From contig JAISDG010000074.1 of NCBI GenBank assembly GCA_031265015.1, positions 1 through 33,204 on the forward strand: 33,204 bases of DNA, written 5' to 3'. Every line of letters begins with the position of its first letter. Position 1 is the stretch's first letter. This DNA is from Spirochaetaceae bacterium (GTDB lineage Bacteria > Spirochaetota > Spirochaetia > Treponematales > Breznakiellaceae). This document shows positions 15,810 through 24,681 of this stretch, one piece after another. The translations under genes and the position numbers were made by a program. The notes under the pieces are model-generated. The model was not told the DNA's origin and searched no databases. It saw nothing but the letters and a program-made list of their open reading frames with translations.

Positions 15810-17043
15810 CGATGGTTTGGTTGTCGGCCTGGATATAGGTACGACCAAGGTATGCGCCGTCATCGGCGAAAAAAACGATAACGGGACTCTGGAAATAACC
15901 GGTGTGGGAACCAGTCCTTCCACGGGACTGCGCAAGGGAGTGGTGGTCAATATCGAGGCGACCCTCCAGGCCGCCGCTTCCGCCATAGAAGCCGCGGAAA
16001 TGATGAGCGGCCGGGAAGTGTACAATGTCTGGACGGGAATAGGCGGAAGCCACATTGACGGAATCAATTCCCGGGGGGTAGTGGCGGTCACCGGAAAAAA
16101 CCGGGAAATAACCGATGAGGACGTGCTGCGGGTCCTGGAAGCGGCCCGGGCGGTGGTGATCCCCATGGACCGGCAGGTGCTGGAGCTGATACCCCAAAGT
16201 TATATTGTGGATGATCAGAAGGGGATCCGGAATCCCCTGAATATGATTGGCGTCCGGCTGGAAGCGGAAATACACATTATTACCTGCTCGGTAACCAGCG
16301 CCCAGAATTTGATAAAATGCGTTAACCGGGCGGGGTTCCACGCCCAGGGACTGGTACTCCAGTCCCTGGCCGCGGGCCGGGCGGTGCTGACGGAAGAGGA
16401 AAAGGAACTGGGGGTTGCCCTGGTCGATATGGGCGGGGGAACTACCGATCTCCTGGTCTATTCCGAAGGGGCGCCCTATTCAACCACCACCATACCCGCG
16501 GGGGGAACCCAGGTAACCAGCGATATTTCCATCATAAAAAATATTTCCGCCGACACCGCGGAGAAGATCAAGCTGGAAGCGGGAAGCTGCTGGGAAGGGG
16601 CCTGTGGAGGGGGCGAGGATATTCTTGTTCCCGGTGTGGGCGGAAGGCCACCGCTTTCCATTCCCCGCGGCCAGATCGAAGAAATTATCCGGCCCCGGCT
16701 GGAGGAAATTTTTTGCATGCTCAGGGGAACGCTGGACAAGCTTGTCCTTTCCCGTCCTTTGGGGGGGGGCGTGGTCCTGACCGGCGGCGGTTCCCAGCTG
16801 CTGGGGGCCGCGGAACTGGCGTCGGAAATCTTCAGGCTTCCCGTCCGGGTGGGGGCTCCCCTGCCGGTGGGAGGGCTGGTGGAAGAATACCAGAGTCCGG
16901 CCTTTGCCACCGCGGTGGGGCTGGTGCTGGAAGGATGTGACCGGGAACTGCAGAGTGGGATGGAACGGAGCGGCAAAGCCCGGGAAAGGGGAATGCCCCT
17001 TTTCGGACGGCTGACGGAATGGTTAAAACGGGAATTCTTTTAG
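15802..17043 (+). CDS. ftsA: Cell-division protein FtsA
   Basis: The actin-fold protein (413 residues from CTG 15802) starts ASDGLVVGLDIGTTKVCAVIGE, has the second phosphate loop VDMGGGTTDLLVY at 208-220 and the adenosine-binding GGGVVLTGGGSQLLGA segment. It ends in an amphipathic helix (LFGRLTEWLKREFF) that anchors FtsA, and through it FtsZ, to the membrane. The 1C domain inserted near residues 85-165 distinguishes FtsA from MreB and DnaK. The frame is open to ATG 15724 inside ftsQ, but that would add 26 residues not found in the family. The start codon is therefore unusual; TTG 15817 is the alternative. ftsZ follows after 39 bases. Confidence 0.95.
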   Translation: MASDGLVVGLDIGTTKVCAVIGEKNDNGTLEITGVGTSPSTGLRKGVVVNIEATLQAAASAIEAAEMMSGREVYNVWTGIGGSHIDGINSRGVVAVTGKNREITDEDVLRVLEAARAVVIPMDRQVLELIPQSYIVDDQKGIRNPLNMIGVRLEAEIHIITCSVTSAQNLIKCVNRAGFHAQGLVLQSLAAGRAVLTEEEKELGVALVDMGGGTTDLLVYSEGAPYSTTTIPAGGTQVTSDISIIKNISADTAEKIKLEAGSCWEGACGGGEDILVPGVGGRPPLSIPRGQIEEIIRPRLEEIFCMLRGTLDKLVLSRPLGGGVVLTGGGSQLLGAAELASEIFRLPVRVGAPLPVGGLVEEYQSPAFATAVGLVLEGCDRELQSGMERSGKARERGMPLFGRLTEWLKREFF

Positions 17044-17082
17044 GTTTCCGGTAAATACAGTATTACAATATATGGGGGGGAT

Positions 17083-18273
17083 ATGAACATTCAGGTTTTA
17101 GAAGAACGCGGGCGGTCCAGGCCCCGGGCAACCGTGATCAAGGTAATCGGAGTCGGCGGGGGCGGATCCAGCGCCGTGAACCGCATGCTTGAGTGCGGCC
17201 TTGAGGGTATTACGTTTATTGCCGCCAATACGGACCTTCAGGCGTTAAACGAGAACAGGGCGGAAATCAAACTTCCCATCGGTTCGAAACTCACTTCCGG
17301 CCTGGGCGCCGGAGGCAGGCCGGAGGTGGGCGAAAAAGCCGCCCTGGAAGACAGGGACATGATTGCCAACACCCTGAAAGGGGCGGATATGGTCTTTGTT
17401 ACCGCGGGCATGGGAGGAGGTACCGGTACCGGCGCGGCCCCGGTTATCGCCCAGGTGGCCCGGGAATGCGGCGCGTTAACCGTGGGGGTGGTGACCAAAC
17501 CCTTTGGCTTTGAGGGACGCTTTAAAATGCGCCTGGCCGAAGAGGGCATTGCCAAAATGCGGGAAGCGGTGGATACCCTTATTGTCATCCAAAACCAGCA
17601 GCTTCTTTCCCTGGTAGAAAAAAGAACCCCCATCAAAGACGCTTTCCGCAAGGTGGACGATATACTCCGCCATGGCATTCAGGGGATTTCCGATCTGATC
17701 CTGAAAGTAGGACTGATTAACATTGATTTTGCGGATGTCAAAAGCACCATGGGCGGGCAGGGAGACGCCCTGATGGGGATAGGCCTGGCCTCGGGGGACA
17801 ACCGCGCCAGGGAAGCGGCGCTCCAGGCGGTGGAAAATCCCCTGCTGGAAGACACTACCATCGTGGGCGCCCGGCGGCTGTTGATCAACGTTTCCGGCGG
17901 TGAAAGCCTGGCCCTTTCGGAGCTGGAGGAAGTGGTGGCAATTATCTCTGAAAAGGCGGATCCCGAGGTTGAGACCATTAGCGGGGCAGTGCAGAACAAC
18001 GAACTCGGGGACAAGCTCCAGGTTACGGTCATTGCCACGGGGTTTCAGCGCAGGACCGTCGCCATAGGGACCGCGTCCCCCGGGGACGCTTCTTCCGGAG
18101 AGGCGCCGGCCCGGGAACGGGATGTGGTGGGTTTTGAGGAATGGAATACCTTTACCAGCCGCAGTACCCGGATCAGGCCCGATTATCTTGCCCTCCGCAA
18201 TTACCAGCACGAAGATCTGGACGTTCCCACCATTATGCGTTTTCCGCAGGAAGCGGGAAAAGAGGAAAAATGA
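17083..18273 (+). CDS. ftsZ: Cell-division GTPase FtsZ
   Basis: The 396-residue tubulin homologue polymerises into the division ring. It carries [17 protein letters not shown] near residues 19-35, the tubulin signature [14 protein letters not shown] near 110-123, and the T7 region with [22 protein letters not shown]. The C-terminal linker leads to the conserved peptide DLDVPTIMR, which binds FtsA, followed by a short charged tail. A G-rich Shine-Dalgarno sequence lies just ahead of the ATG. A -10-like TACAAT (17064-17069) is present in the ftsA-ftsZ gap but has no -35, so a separate promoter is not claimed. The stop overlaps the xerC ATG (ATGA). Confidence 0.98.
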   Translation: MNIQVLEERGRSRPRATVIKVIGVGGGGSSAVNRMLECGLEGITFIAANTDLQALNENRAEIKLPIGSKLTSGLGAGGRPEVGEKAALEDRDMIANTLKGADMVFVTAGMGGGTGTGAAPVIAQVARECGALTVGVVTKPFGFEGRFKMRLAEEGIAKMREAVDTLIVIQNQQLLSLVEKRTPIKDAFRKVDDILRHGIQGISDLILKVGLINIDFADVKSTMGGQGDALMGIGLASGDNRAREAALQAVENPLLEDTTIVGARRLLINVSGGESLALSELEEVVAIISEKADPEVETISGAVQNNELGDKLQVTVIATGFQRRTVAIGTASPGDASSGEAPARERDVVGFEEWNTFTSRSTRIRPDYLALRNYQHEDLDVPTIMRFPQEAGKEEK

Positions 18274-19202
18274 AGGACCTGCTTTCCGGTTTCCGTTCCA
18301 GGCTTATCGCTTTGGAGCGCCGTTCGATCCTGACCGCCGATACCTACGAGGGGGAGATCCGCTGTTTCCTTGCCTGGCTGGAGGGCTTCCGCGGTTCCGG
18401 AACTTCCGGTTCCGCCGCCCCGCCGGATGCCTTTTTGGAAGAGGCCCTGGCCGGGGCGGATATAACGGTTTTGACGGCCTACCTGGAGGAACGGCGGAAG
18501 AGCATCAGTTCCCGGTCCGCGGCAAAGGCCGTATCGGCCCTGCGATCCTTTTTCAGGTACCTGATTGACCGGGGGCTGCGGAAAGATAATCCCGCGCTGA
18601 TCCTGGAAATGCCCCGGCGGAGTTTCCGCCTGCCCGCGGTACTGTCCCGGCAAAAAATCGAAACCCTCCTGGAAGCGGCGGACATTACAAAACCGCTGGG
18701 TATACGGAACCGGGCGCTCTATGAACTGATCTATTCGGCGGGCCTGCGGGTTTCCGAGGCGGTCCGGCTGAATATGAACGACCTCTTCTTTGGCGAGGGA
18801 CTACTCCGCCTTAAGGGTAAGGGAAACAGGGAGCGGATGGCGGTTTTTGGCGCGGAAGCGGCCCGGTGGCTTAAACAGTACATTGAAGAAGTCCGGCCTG
18901 TGCTGGCGGGCAGCGCCCATCCCAGAGCCCTGTTTATCAGCCGGCGGGGCAGAAGGCTTTCGCGAAAGGGGATGTGGAAGAATTACGCCCTCCTGGCTGT
19001 GGCGGCGGGAACCGGTTCCCGCCTGCATACCCTGCGGCACAGCTTTGCCACCGAGCTTTTGGCCGGGGGCGCGGGTTTAAGGCAGGTTCAGGAACTGCTG
19101 GGCCACGCGGATCTCGCCACTACCCAAATCTATACCCATGTGGATGTTTCCCGCCTGCGGGAAAGCCACCGTAAGTATCTGCCCAAACTGGGGGTGTCAT
19201 GA
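18270..19202 (+). CDS. xerC: Tyrosine recombinase XerC-like
   Basis: The 310-residue recombinase has an N-terminal SAM-like core-binding domain (about 1-110) and a catalytic domain with all six active residues: Arg160 (SAGLRVSEA), Lys184, His253 and Arg256 ([12 protein letters not shown]), His279 ([10 protein letters not shown]) and nucleophile Tyr288. With XerD it would resolve chromosome dimers at dif during division, which suits a place straight after ftsZ. ATG 18270 overlaps the ftsZ stop and follows AGAGGAAAA; the longer open frame inside ftsZ is not used. Naming it XerC and the later gene XerD rests on order and similarity and could be reversed. The core-binding domain has a Gly/Ser-rich loop at 41-52. 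Confidence 0.88.
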   Translation: MKDLLSGFRSRLIALERRSILTADTYEGEIRCFLAWLEGFRGSGTSGSAAPPDAFLEEALAGADITVLTAYLEERRKSISSRSAAKAVSALRSFFRYLIDRGLRKDNPALILEMPRRSFRLPAVLSRQKIETLLEAADITKPLGIRNRALYELIYSAGLRVSEAVRLNMNDLFFGEGLLRLKGKGNRERMAVFGAEAARWLKQYIEEVRPVLAGSAHPRALFISRRGRRLSRKGMWKNYALLAVAAGTGSRLHTLRHSFATELLAGGAGLRQVQELLGHADLATTQIYTHVDVSRLRESHRKYLPKLGVS

Positions 19203-19936
19203 TGGCTCAGAAAAAAATGGGAAAATCCGTCGTTGTTCTGATTGTCCTGGCCGCGGCCCTGGCCGCGCTCTTCGTGGGCAGGAAAATAGCAGCCCGCCAT
19301 TCCCTGGCTGCCCAGATTGCCGCCCTGAGCCCCCGGGGGGCTCCTCCCCAGACCATCGAGGATCTGCGTAAAGCCATATCCCTCTACGAGGCAAAAATCG
19401 AAGGGCATGTTAAAGACGCGGCCCAGACCGGGGTATACTGGAAGATTCTGGGTTCCCGGCTTCTGGACAAAAAGCTTTACGGCGAAGCTCTGGAAGCCCT
19501 GGAAGAAGCGGCCCGGTATTATCCGGAGGATGAAACAATTCAGTATCTTATAGGGGTGTCCGCGGGAAACCTGGCCCCCTCGGAGTACTTTTCTCCCGGG
19601 GAGCAGGAAGAACATTACCGGGTTTCCGAGCAGGCGTACCTGCGGGCCATAGCTGTTGACGGGCGCTACAGCAAGGCCCTCTACGGCCTTTCAGTGCTCT
19701 ACGTGTTTAATCTGAACCGCCCCGCGGATGCGGTTCCGTATATGGAACGGTTTCTGGAGATTAACAAAAACGATACCGACGGAATGTTTGTCCTGGCCGC
19801 GGCCTGCTACATGACGGAACAGTACCAGGCTTCGGTGGAGCTCTACGACCGGATCCTGGGGATCACCAGGGACGCTCAGGTTAAAGAACAGGCGGAACGG
19901 AATAAGCAGCAGGCGATGGATGCGTGGTATGGTTAA
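19199..19936 (+). CDS. Membrane-anchored TPR protein
   Basis: The 245-residue protein has one N-terminal membrane segment (about residues 9-27, rich in Val, Leu and Ala) after a basic start, so the rest should face the periplasm. At least three tetratricopeptide-type helix pairs follow: around 80-125 (YWKILGSRLLDKKLYGEALEALEEAARYYP), 155-185 and 190-225 (FVLAAACYMTEQYQASVELYDRIL). TPRs hold protein complexes together. A TPR protein occupies the same place between ftsZ and dprA in other spirochaetes as I recall, suggesting a division or envelope role, which remains inference. It overlaps xerC by ATGA; a second Met follows directly. Confidence 0.82.
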   Translation: MMAQKKMGKSVVVLIVLAAALAALFVGRKIAARHSLAAQIAALSPRGAPPQTIEDLRKAISLYEAKIEGHVKDAAQTGVYWKILGSRLLDKKLYGEALEALEEAARYYPEDETIQYLIGVSAGNLAPSEYFSPGEQEEHYRVSEQAYLRAIAVDGRYSKALYGLSVLYVFNLNRPADAVPYMERFLEINKNDTDGMFVLAAACYMTEQYQASVELYDRILGITRDAQVKEQAERNKQQAMDAWYG

Positions 19937-19939
19937 TAT

Positions 19940-20794
19940 ATGAACAGCGCGGGCATGGAAAAATTGTTAGGCATAGTCAGGGTGGAACGGAATACTTCCC
20001 TCTATCCGCCCCTTCTGGGGGAGATCTTCGATCCTCCGGCGGTTCTCTATGTCCGGGGGACCCTGCCCAACCCGGAGCGTCCCGCGGTTGCCCTGGTGGG
20101 CACCCGGTCTCCCAGCCCCGCCGCATGCCGCGAGGCCCTGCGCCTGGGCAGGGAATTTGCCCGCCGGGGAATTACCGTTGTTTCCGGCCTTGCCCTGGGA
20201 ATTGACGCCCTGGCCCACCGGGGTTGTCTGGACGGGGGCGGCTCCACCGTCGCGGTGCTGGGTTCCTCGGTGGACGAGGTCTACCCCGCGTCAAACCGGT
20301 CCCTGGCCCGGCGTATTCTGGAAAACGGCGGCGCCCTTGTCAGCGAGTACCCCTGCGGAACCAAGCCCCGCAAGTGGTTCTTCCCCCAGCGGAACCGGAT
20401 CATTTCCGGTTTCGCCCGGGGTACGGTGATTGTGGAGGCCCCCGCTTCTTCCGGCGCCCTGTATACCGGGCAGTTTGCCCTGGAACAGGGGCGGGATTTG
20501 TTTGTAGCCTCCTCGGGGGTTTCTTCCCCCCTGGGGGAAGGAACCAGGCGGCTGGCCGCGGAGGGCTGCCGGATTATTTCCGCCGCGGAGGAAGTGTTGA
20601 TCGAGTGGAATATGTCCAAAGCGGATCAGGCCGGGCCGCCGCCGGAGTACGATGCGGCCTGCCCGGGCGCGGTTCGGGAAGCGGTTCTTTCCGGACACGG
20701 GACCTCGGGCGCTGTTCGGACAGCGGCCTCTGGATACGCCGGCGCGGTTCAGACAGGGCTGGCGGATTCACTGCGGCAGGAATTGGGGCTTTAA
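19940..20794 (+). CDS. dprA: DNA-processing protein DprA (Smf), compact form
   Basis: The 284-residue protein contains the DprA Rossmann core: YPPLLGEIFDPPAVLYVRG at 22-40, ALVGTRSPSP at 51-60, SGLALGIDALAHRG at 82-95, FPQRNRIISG at 148-157 and ALEQGRDLFV near 180-189. DprA binds single-stranded DNA taken up by the cell and loads RecA. The N-terminal SAM-like domain found in many DprA proteins is missing, and no C-terminal winged helix is recognisable. Instead, residues from about 228 are Ala/Gly/Ser-rich and look disordered. No Shine-Dalgarno sequence is obvious; ATG 19955 is an alternative start. The gene lies three bases after the TPR gene and 14 before topA. Confidence 0.9.
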   Translation: MNSAGMEKLLGIVRVERNTSLYPPLLGEIFDPPAVLYVRGTLPNPERPAVALVGTRSPSPAACREALRLGREFARRGITVVSGLALGIDALAHRGCLDGGGSTVAVLGSSVDEVYPASNRSLARRILENGGALVSEYPCGTKPRKWFFPQRNRIISGFARGTVIVEAPASSGALYTGQFALEQGRDLFVASSGVSSPLGEGTRRLAAEGCRIISAAEEVLIEWNMSKADQAGPPPEYDAACPGAVREAVLSGHGTSGAVRTAASGYAGAVQTGLADSLRQELGL

Positions 20795-20808
20795 CGCAAG
20801 AGGTAATG

Positions 20809-23091
20809 ATGAAAACAGCAAAGAAGCCGGTAGAAGAAAAGAAAGAGGCCATAACGAAAACCGCAACGAAAACCGCCGCCGGCCGTAAGGGGGCCGCAAA
20901 AAAAACCGTCGAAAAGACCCGGAAAATTCTCGTCATCGTCGAATCTCCCGCCAAGGCCAAAACGATTGAAAAATACCTGGGCCCCGCCTACAGCGTCAAG
21001 GCTTCCATGGGACATCTTATTGATCTTCCAAAGTCCCGGACCGCCATTGACGTGGACCATGAATTTGAGCCCGAGTACATTACCGTCCGGGGCAGGGCAA
21101 AACTTTTGAAGGGACTTCAGGGGGACGCGAAAAAATCGGATGAAGTTCTCCTGGCCAGTGATAATGACCGGGAGGGGGAAGCCATTGCCTGGCACCTGCG
21201 AAACGCGATCAGCGCCAAGACAAGCAAGGTTCCCATTAAACGGATTACTTTTAACGAGATTACTCCCCAGGCCATTAAGGATGCGGTGAATAATCCGGCG
21301 GATATTGACGAGGCCAAGGTCAACGCCCAAAAGGCCCGGCGGGTTTTGGATCGCCTGGTGGGGTACAACCTTTCGCCCCTGCTCTGGAAAAAGGTCAAGA
21401 ACGGCCTTTCCGCGGGAAGGGTCCAGTCGGTGGCCCTCAGGCTTATCTGTGAACGGGAAAAGGAAGCGGAATCCTTTATCCCCGAAGAATACTGGACCCT
21501 GGAGGCGGACTTTAAATCCGAAAACCGCCAGTCGGTCTTTACCGCCCAGCTGGTATCCTGGCAGGGTAAAAAGCCGGAACTTCCCGGCGAGGAAGCGGTA
21601 AACAAACTTGTGGCCGCCCTCTCGAATTCCGAATGTTCCGTGGCGGATATCCGGGAAACGGAAAAAACCGTCAGGCCCCGGCCCCCTTTTACCACCTCCC
21701 AGCTGCAGCAGACCGCCGCGAACCGCCTGGGCTATACCAGCAAAAAAACCATGCAGATTGCCCAGCAGCTGTACGAAGGGGTCAATATAGGCGAAGGCCG
21801 GGTGGGGCTTATCACCTATATGCGGACCGATTCGGTCCGGGTTTCCCGGCTTGCCCTCGACGAAGTCCGGGAGTGGATCGGTGATAATTATCCGGATGAT
21901 TTGCCGCCGGAAGCGGTGGAATATTCGGTGGGAAAGAAAGCCCAGGACGCCCATGAGGCAATCCGGCCCACCTATGTGTCCTATACGCCCGATTCGATCA
22001 AGGATTCCCTTTCCAGGGATCAGCTGCGGCTCTACACAATCATCTGGGAACGCTTTGTGGCCTGCCAGATGAAAAACGCCAGGACCAAAACGGTGAGCAT
22101 TGATATTGCCGCGGCCGTTCCCCGGGAAGCCGGAGGAGGGGAGGGGATCTTCCGGGTATCGGGAACCAGGATAACCGAACGGGGCTTTTACCAGGTGATA
22201 AAACTCCTGGCTTCCAAGGAAGAGAAGGGGAGTCCCGTGCCTTTGCTAAAAAAGGGGGAAAAGCTAAGGGCGGAAAAATTCTATCCCGAACAGCACTTTA
22301 CCCAGGGCCCCCCCCGGTATACCGACGCCTCCATTGTCAAGATCCTGGAAGAAAAAGGTATAGGCCGGCCCTCTACCTATGCTCCCATCATTTCTGTTTT
22401 GCTGGACCGGTACTATGTTACCCGGTCCAACAAACAGCTGGTTCCCACCCTGCTGGGCAGGATGATCAGCGATATGCTCAGCGAATACTTTCCCCACGTG
22501 GTGGACACCGCCTTTACTGCGTCCATGGAAACCAAACTGGACGAGGTGGAGGAAAACCGGATCCGCTGGCCTGACATGATCAGGGAATTCTGGGATCCCT
22601 TCAAGGACCGGGTGGACGAAGTGGGCAAGACCCTGGAATCCTACAAGGGAACCCTGGACGAACCCACCGATTACGTGTGCGAAAAATGCGGTAAGCCCAT
22701 GGTGAAAAAACTGGGGCGCTTTGGTTTCTTCCTGGCCTGCTCCGGTTTTCCCGATTGTAAAAATACCCGGTCCATACCCCTGGCGGTGTGCCCTAAATGC
22801 GGGGGCGATGTCGTGGCCCGCAAGACCAGGGGCAGGGGCAAGGAATTTTACGGCTGCGCCAATTATCCCGAATGTGATTTTATCAGCCACTACAAGCCCC
22901 TTAACCAGAATTGTCCCAAATGCGGCCGGTTTCTGGTGGAAAAATACGACAAACGGAACGGAAGCCACAAGGCCTGCATTAACCCGGACTGTGATTATCT
23001 TCACAGCGCCGAGGACGAAGAAACGCCCGCCGTAAACGCCGCCTCGGAAACCGGCGCGGCGGCCCCGGAAAAGGAAGGATCCCGTGGTTAG
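20809..23091 (+). CDS. topA: DNA topoisomerase I (type IA)
   Basis: The 760-residue enzyme relaxes negative supercoils. It starts at ATG 20809, five bases after AAGAGG; the frame is open upstream only because it lies over dprA. A Lys/Thr/Ala-rich tail (about 1-38) precedes the TOPRIM domain, with Glu45 in VESPAKAKT and the acidic triad in ASDNDREGEAIAW at 116-128. The nucleophile is Tyr337 in GLITYMRTDSVR. Three C-terminal zinc ribbons begin at about Cys624 (CEKCGKPM, CPKCGGDV, CPKCGRFL, each with a second cysteine pair). The basic N-terminal tail is an addition to the usual bacterial form and may hold DNA or simply be disordered. The stop overlaps xerD by eight bases. Confidence 0.97.
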   Translation: MKTAKKPVEEKKEAITKTATKTAAGRKGAAKKTVEKTRKILVIVESPAKAKTIEKYLGPAYSVKASMGHLIDLPKSRTAIDVDHEFEPEYITVRGRAKLLKGLQGDAKKSDEVLLASDNDREGEAIAWHLRNAISAKTSKVPIKRITFNEITPQAIKDAVNNPADIDEAKVNAQKARRVLDRLVGYNLSPLLWKKVKNGLSAGRVQSVALRLICEREKEAESFIPEEYWTLEADFKSENRQSVFTAQLVSWQGKKPELPGEEAVNKLVAALSNSECSVADIRETEKTVRPRPPFTTSQLQQTAANRLGYTSKKTMQIAQQLYEGVNIGEGRVGLITYMRTDSVRVSRLALDEVREWIGDNYPDDLPPEAVEYSVGKKAQDAHEAIRPTYVSYTPDSIKDSLSRDQLRLYTIIWERFVACQMKNARTKTVSIDIAAAVPREAGGGEGIFRVSGTRITERGFYQVIKLLASKEEKGSPVPLLKKGEKLRAEKFYPEQHFTQGPPRYTDASIVKILEEKGIGRPSTYAPIISVLLDRYYVTRSNKQLVPTLLGRMISDMLSEYFPHVVDTAFTASMETKLDEVEENRIRWPDMIREFWDPFKDRVDEVGKTLESYKGTLDEPTDYVCEKCGKPMVKKLGRFGFFLACSGFPDCKNTRSIPLAVCPKCGGDVVARKTRGRGKEFYGCANYPECDFISHYKPLNQNCPKCGRFLVEKYDKRNGSHKACINPDCDYLHSAEDEETPAVNAASETGAAAPEKEGSRG

Positions 23092-24109
23092 GCGGAACCG
23101 CCCCGTTCCGGGAACCGGCGCGTCCGCCGGAAACGGCGCTCCGGCCGTTCAGGACAGCGTAAAGGGCGCCGGTGAAACTTTGGATTCCGCCTCCGTGGAC
23201 GCCGTGAACGGCGCGGCCATACAGCGGTATCTGGGCTATCTTAAGGCCGTGCGGAATGTTTCCGGCCGGACTCTGGCCTCCTACGGAACGGACCTGGCCC
23301 GGTTTGCCGCGTACTGCGGCAACTGGGGCATTGCGGCGGAACACGCGGACGGCCGGGCGGTGGAGCATTTTATCGCCGACCTGAGCGCCGAAGGGATTTC
23401 TTCGGTCAGCGTTAACCGGTCTCTTTCTTCGATCCGGGGATTTTACCGCTGGCTTATCCGCACGGGAAAGCGGACGGACGATCCCGCGGCGGCTGTCCGG
23501 AACCTGAAGACCCCCAAAACGCTTCCCGCGTTTTTGTGGGAGGGGGAGATGGCGGCCTTTGCGGAACTTCCCGAAAAGGAAGGGATTTTATGGCCCCTCC
23601 GGGACAAGGCCCTGATTCTGGCCATGTATTCGGCGGGCCTGCGAATTTCGGAACTGGTGTCCCTGTCGGTCGGAGATCTGGAAGCGGACTGCCTGTCCGC
23701 CAAAGTACTGGGCAAAGGCGGCCGGGAACGGTACGTGTTTTTTTCGGATGAAGCGGCCGGGGCCCTGAAGGAATACCTGCCGGCCAGGAGCGGCCGGATA
23801 AAGGCGGAAGCCTCTACGGACAGGCTCTTTATCAACCGCCGGGGGGGGCCGATTTCGGTTCCCGGGGTCCGGTGGATTATCGCCCGTTACGGGGACCGGT
23901 CGGGGCTGGGAAAGCATATCCATCCCCATGCCCTGCGCCACAGTTTTGCCACCCACCTGGTTAATTCGGGCTGTGACGTCCGGCTGGTCCAGGAAATGCT
24001 GGGACACGCCAGCATTTCCACCACCCAGCGCTATACCCACGTGGATATGGAACGGCTGCGGCAGGTTTACATGAAAGCCCACCCCCATGCCGGGGCGGTC
24101 CGCAAATGA
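23084..24109 (+). CDS. xerD: Tyrosine recombinase XerD-like
   Basis: The 341-residue recombinase has the complete active site: Arg187 (YSAGLRISEL), Lys211 (LGKGGRERY), His282 and Arg285 (HALRHSFATHLV), His308 (LGHASISTTQ) and nucleophile Tyr317. It begins at GTG 23084 behind AAGGAAGGA and overlaps topA. About 40 extra residues, rich in Gly, Ala and Pro, precede the core-binding domain (from about 44), making it longer than the usual ~300. Together with xerC it provides a full two-enzyme dif recombination set in the division cluster. Which of the two is XerC in function is not settled by sequence alone. hslV follows after 21 bases. Confidence 0.88.
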   Translation: MVRRNRPVPGTGASAGNGAPAVQDSVKGAGETLDSASVDAVNGAAIQRYLGYLKAVRNVSGRTLASYGTDLARFAAYCGNWGIAAEHADGRAVEHFIADLSAEGISSVSVNRSLSSIRGFYRWLIRTGKRTDDPAAAVRNLKTPKTLPAFLWEGEMAAFAELPEKEGILWPLRDKALILAMYSAGLRISELVSLSVGDLEADCLSAKVLGKGGRERYVFFSDEAAGALKEYLPARSGRIKAEASTDRLFINRRGGPISVPGVRWIIARYGDRSGLGKHIHPHALRHSFATHLVNSGCDVRLVQEMLGHASISTTQRYTHVDMERLRQVYMKAHPHAGAVRK

Positions 24110-24130
24110 ACGGGTTACGGGAGTAAAATT

Positions 24131-24679
24131 ATGAGGGAAGTGAAGATCCTGTCCACCACCGTACTGGCGGTACGGCGGAACGGAAATGTGGCAATGGCCG
24201 GCGACGGCCAGGTAACGTTAGGCGAAACGGTGGTAAAGAACAACGCCCGCAAGGTCCGCCGGCTCTGGGACGGCAAAGTCCTCTGCGGGTTTGCGGGGGC
24301 CACCGCCGACGCCTTTACCCTTTTTGACCGCTTTGAAAGCAAGCTGAAGGAATATTCCGGGGACCTGGCCCGGTCGGCGGTGGAGCTGGCCAAGGACTGG
24401 CGGACCGACAGGGCCCTGCGCCGGCTGGAGGCGATGCTCCTGACCGCGGATTTAAGCAAGACCCTGCTTGTTTCCGGCACCGGCGACGTGATAGAACCCG
24501 CGGGGGATGTGCTGGCCATCGGTTCCGGGGGAAACTACGCTTATGCCGCGGCCCTGGCCTACTTAAACGGCAGCGATCTTGATGCGGCGGAGATAGCAAA
24601 ACGGAGCCTTGAAATTGCGGGGGATATCTGCATTTATACCAACAATGTGATCACACTGGAAGAATTAAAGGGGGCTTGA
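24131..24679 (+). CDS. hslV: ATP-dependent protease subunit HslV (ClpQ)
   Basis: The 182-residue proteasome-type peptidase aligns through [28 protein letters not shown] and the [15 protein letters not shown] and [13 protein letters not shown] blocks. In E. coli the catalytic Thr follows the initiator Met. Here the matching Thr is residue 9, after MREVKILS, so an eight-residue propeptide must be removed to free it. Starting at the in-frame GTG 24140 would not remove this need. The ATG at 24131 follows GGGAG with good spacing. Six-fold rings of HslV dock onto HslU. The gene overlaps no CDS start except by closeness: hslU begins three bases after its stop. Confidence 0.95.
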   Translation: MREVKILSTTVLAVRRNGNVAMAGDGQVTLGETVVKNNARKVRRLWDGKVLCGFAGATADAFTLFDRFESKLKEYSGDLARSAVELAKDWRTDRALRRLEAMLLTADLSKTLLVSGTGDVIEPAGDVLAIGSGGNYAYAAALAYLNGSDLDAAEIAKRSLEIAGDICIYTNNVITLEELKGA

Positions 24680-24681
24680 CC

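Noticed and set aside
17041-17082. Separate ftsZ promoter
   Set aside because: TACAAT is present but no -35 at 16-19 bases; too weak to claim.
18270-24109. Integron or prophage suggested by two tyrosine recombinases
   Set aside because: No attachment sites, phage genes or cassettes; the neighbours are core genes and the pair fits XerC/XerD.
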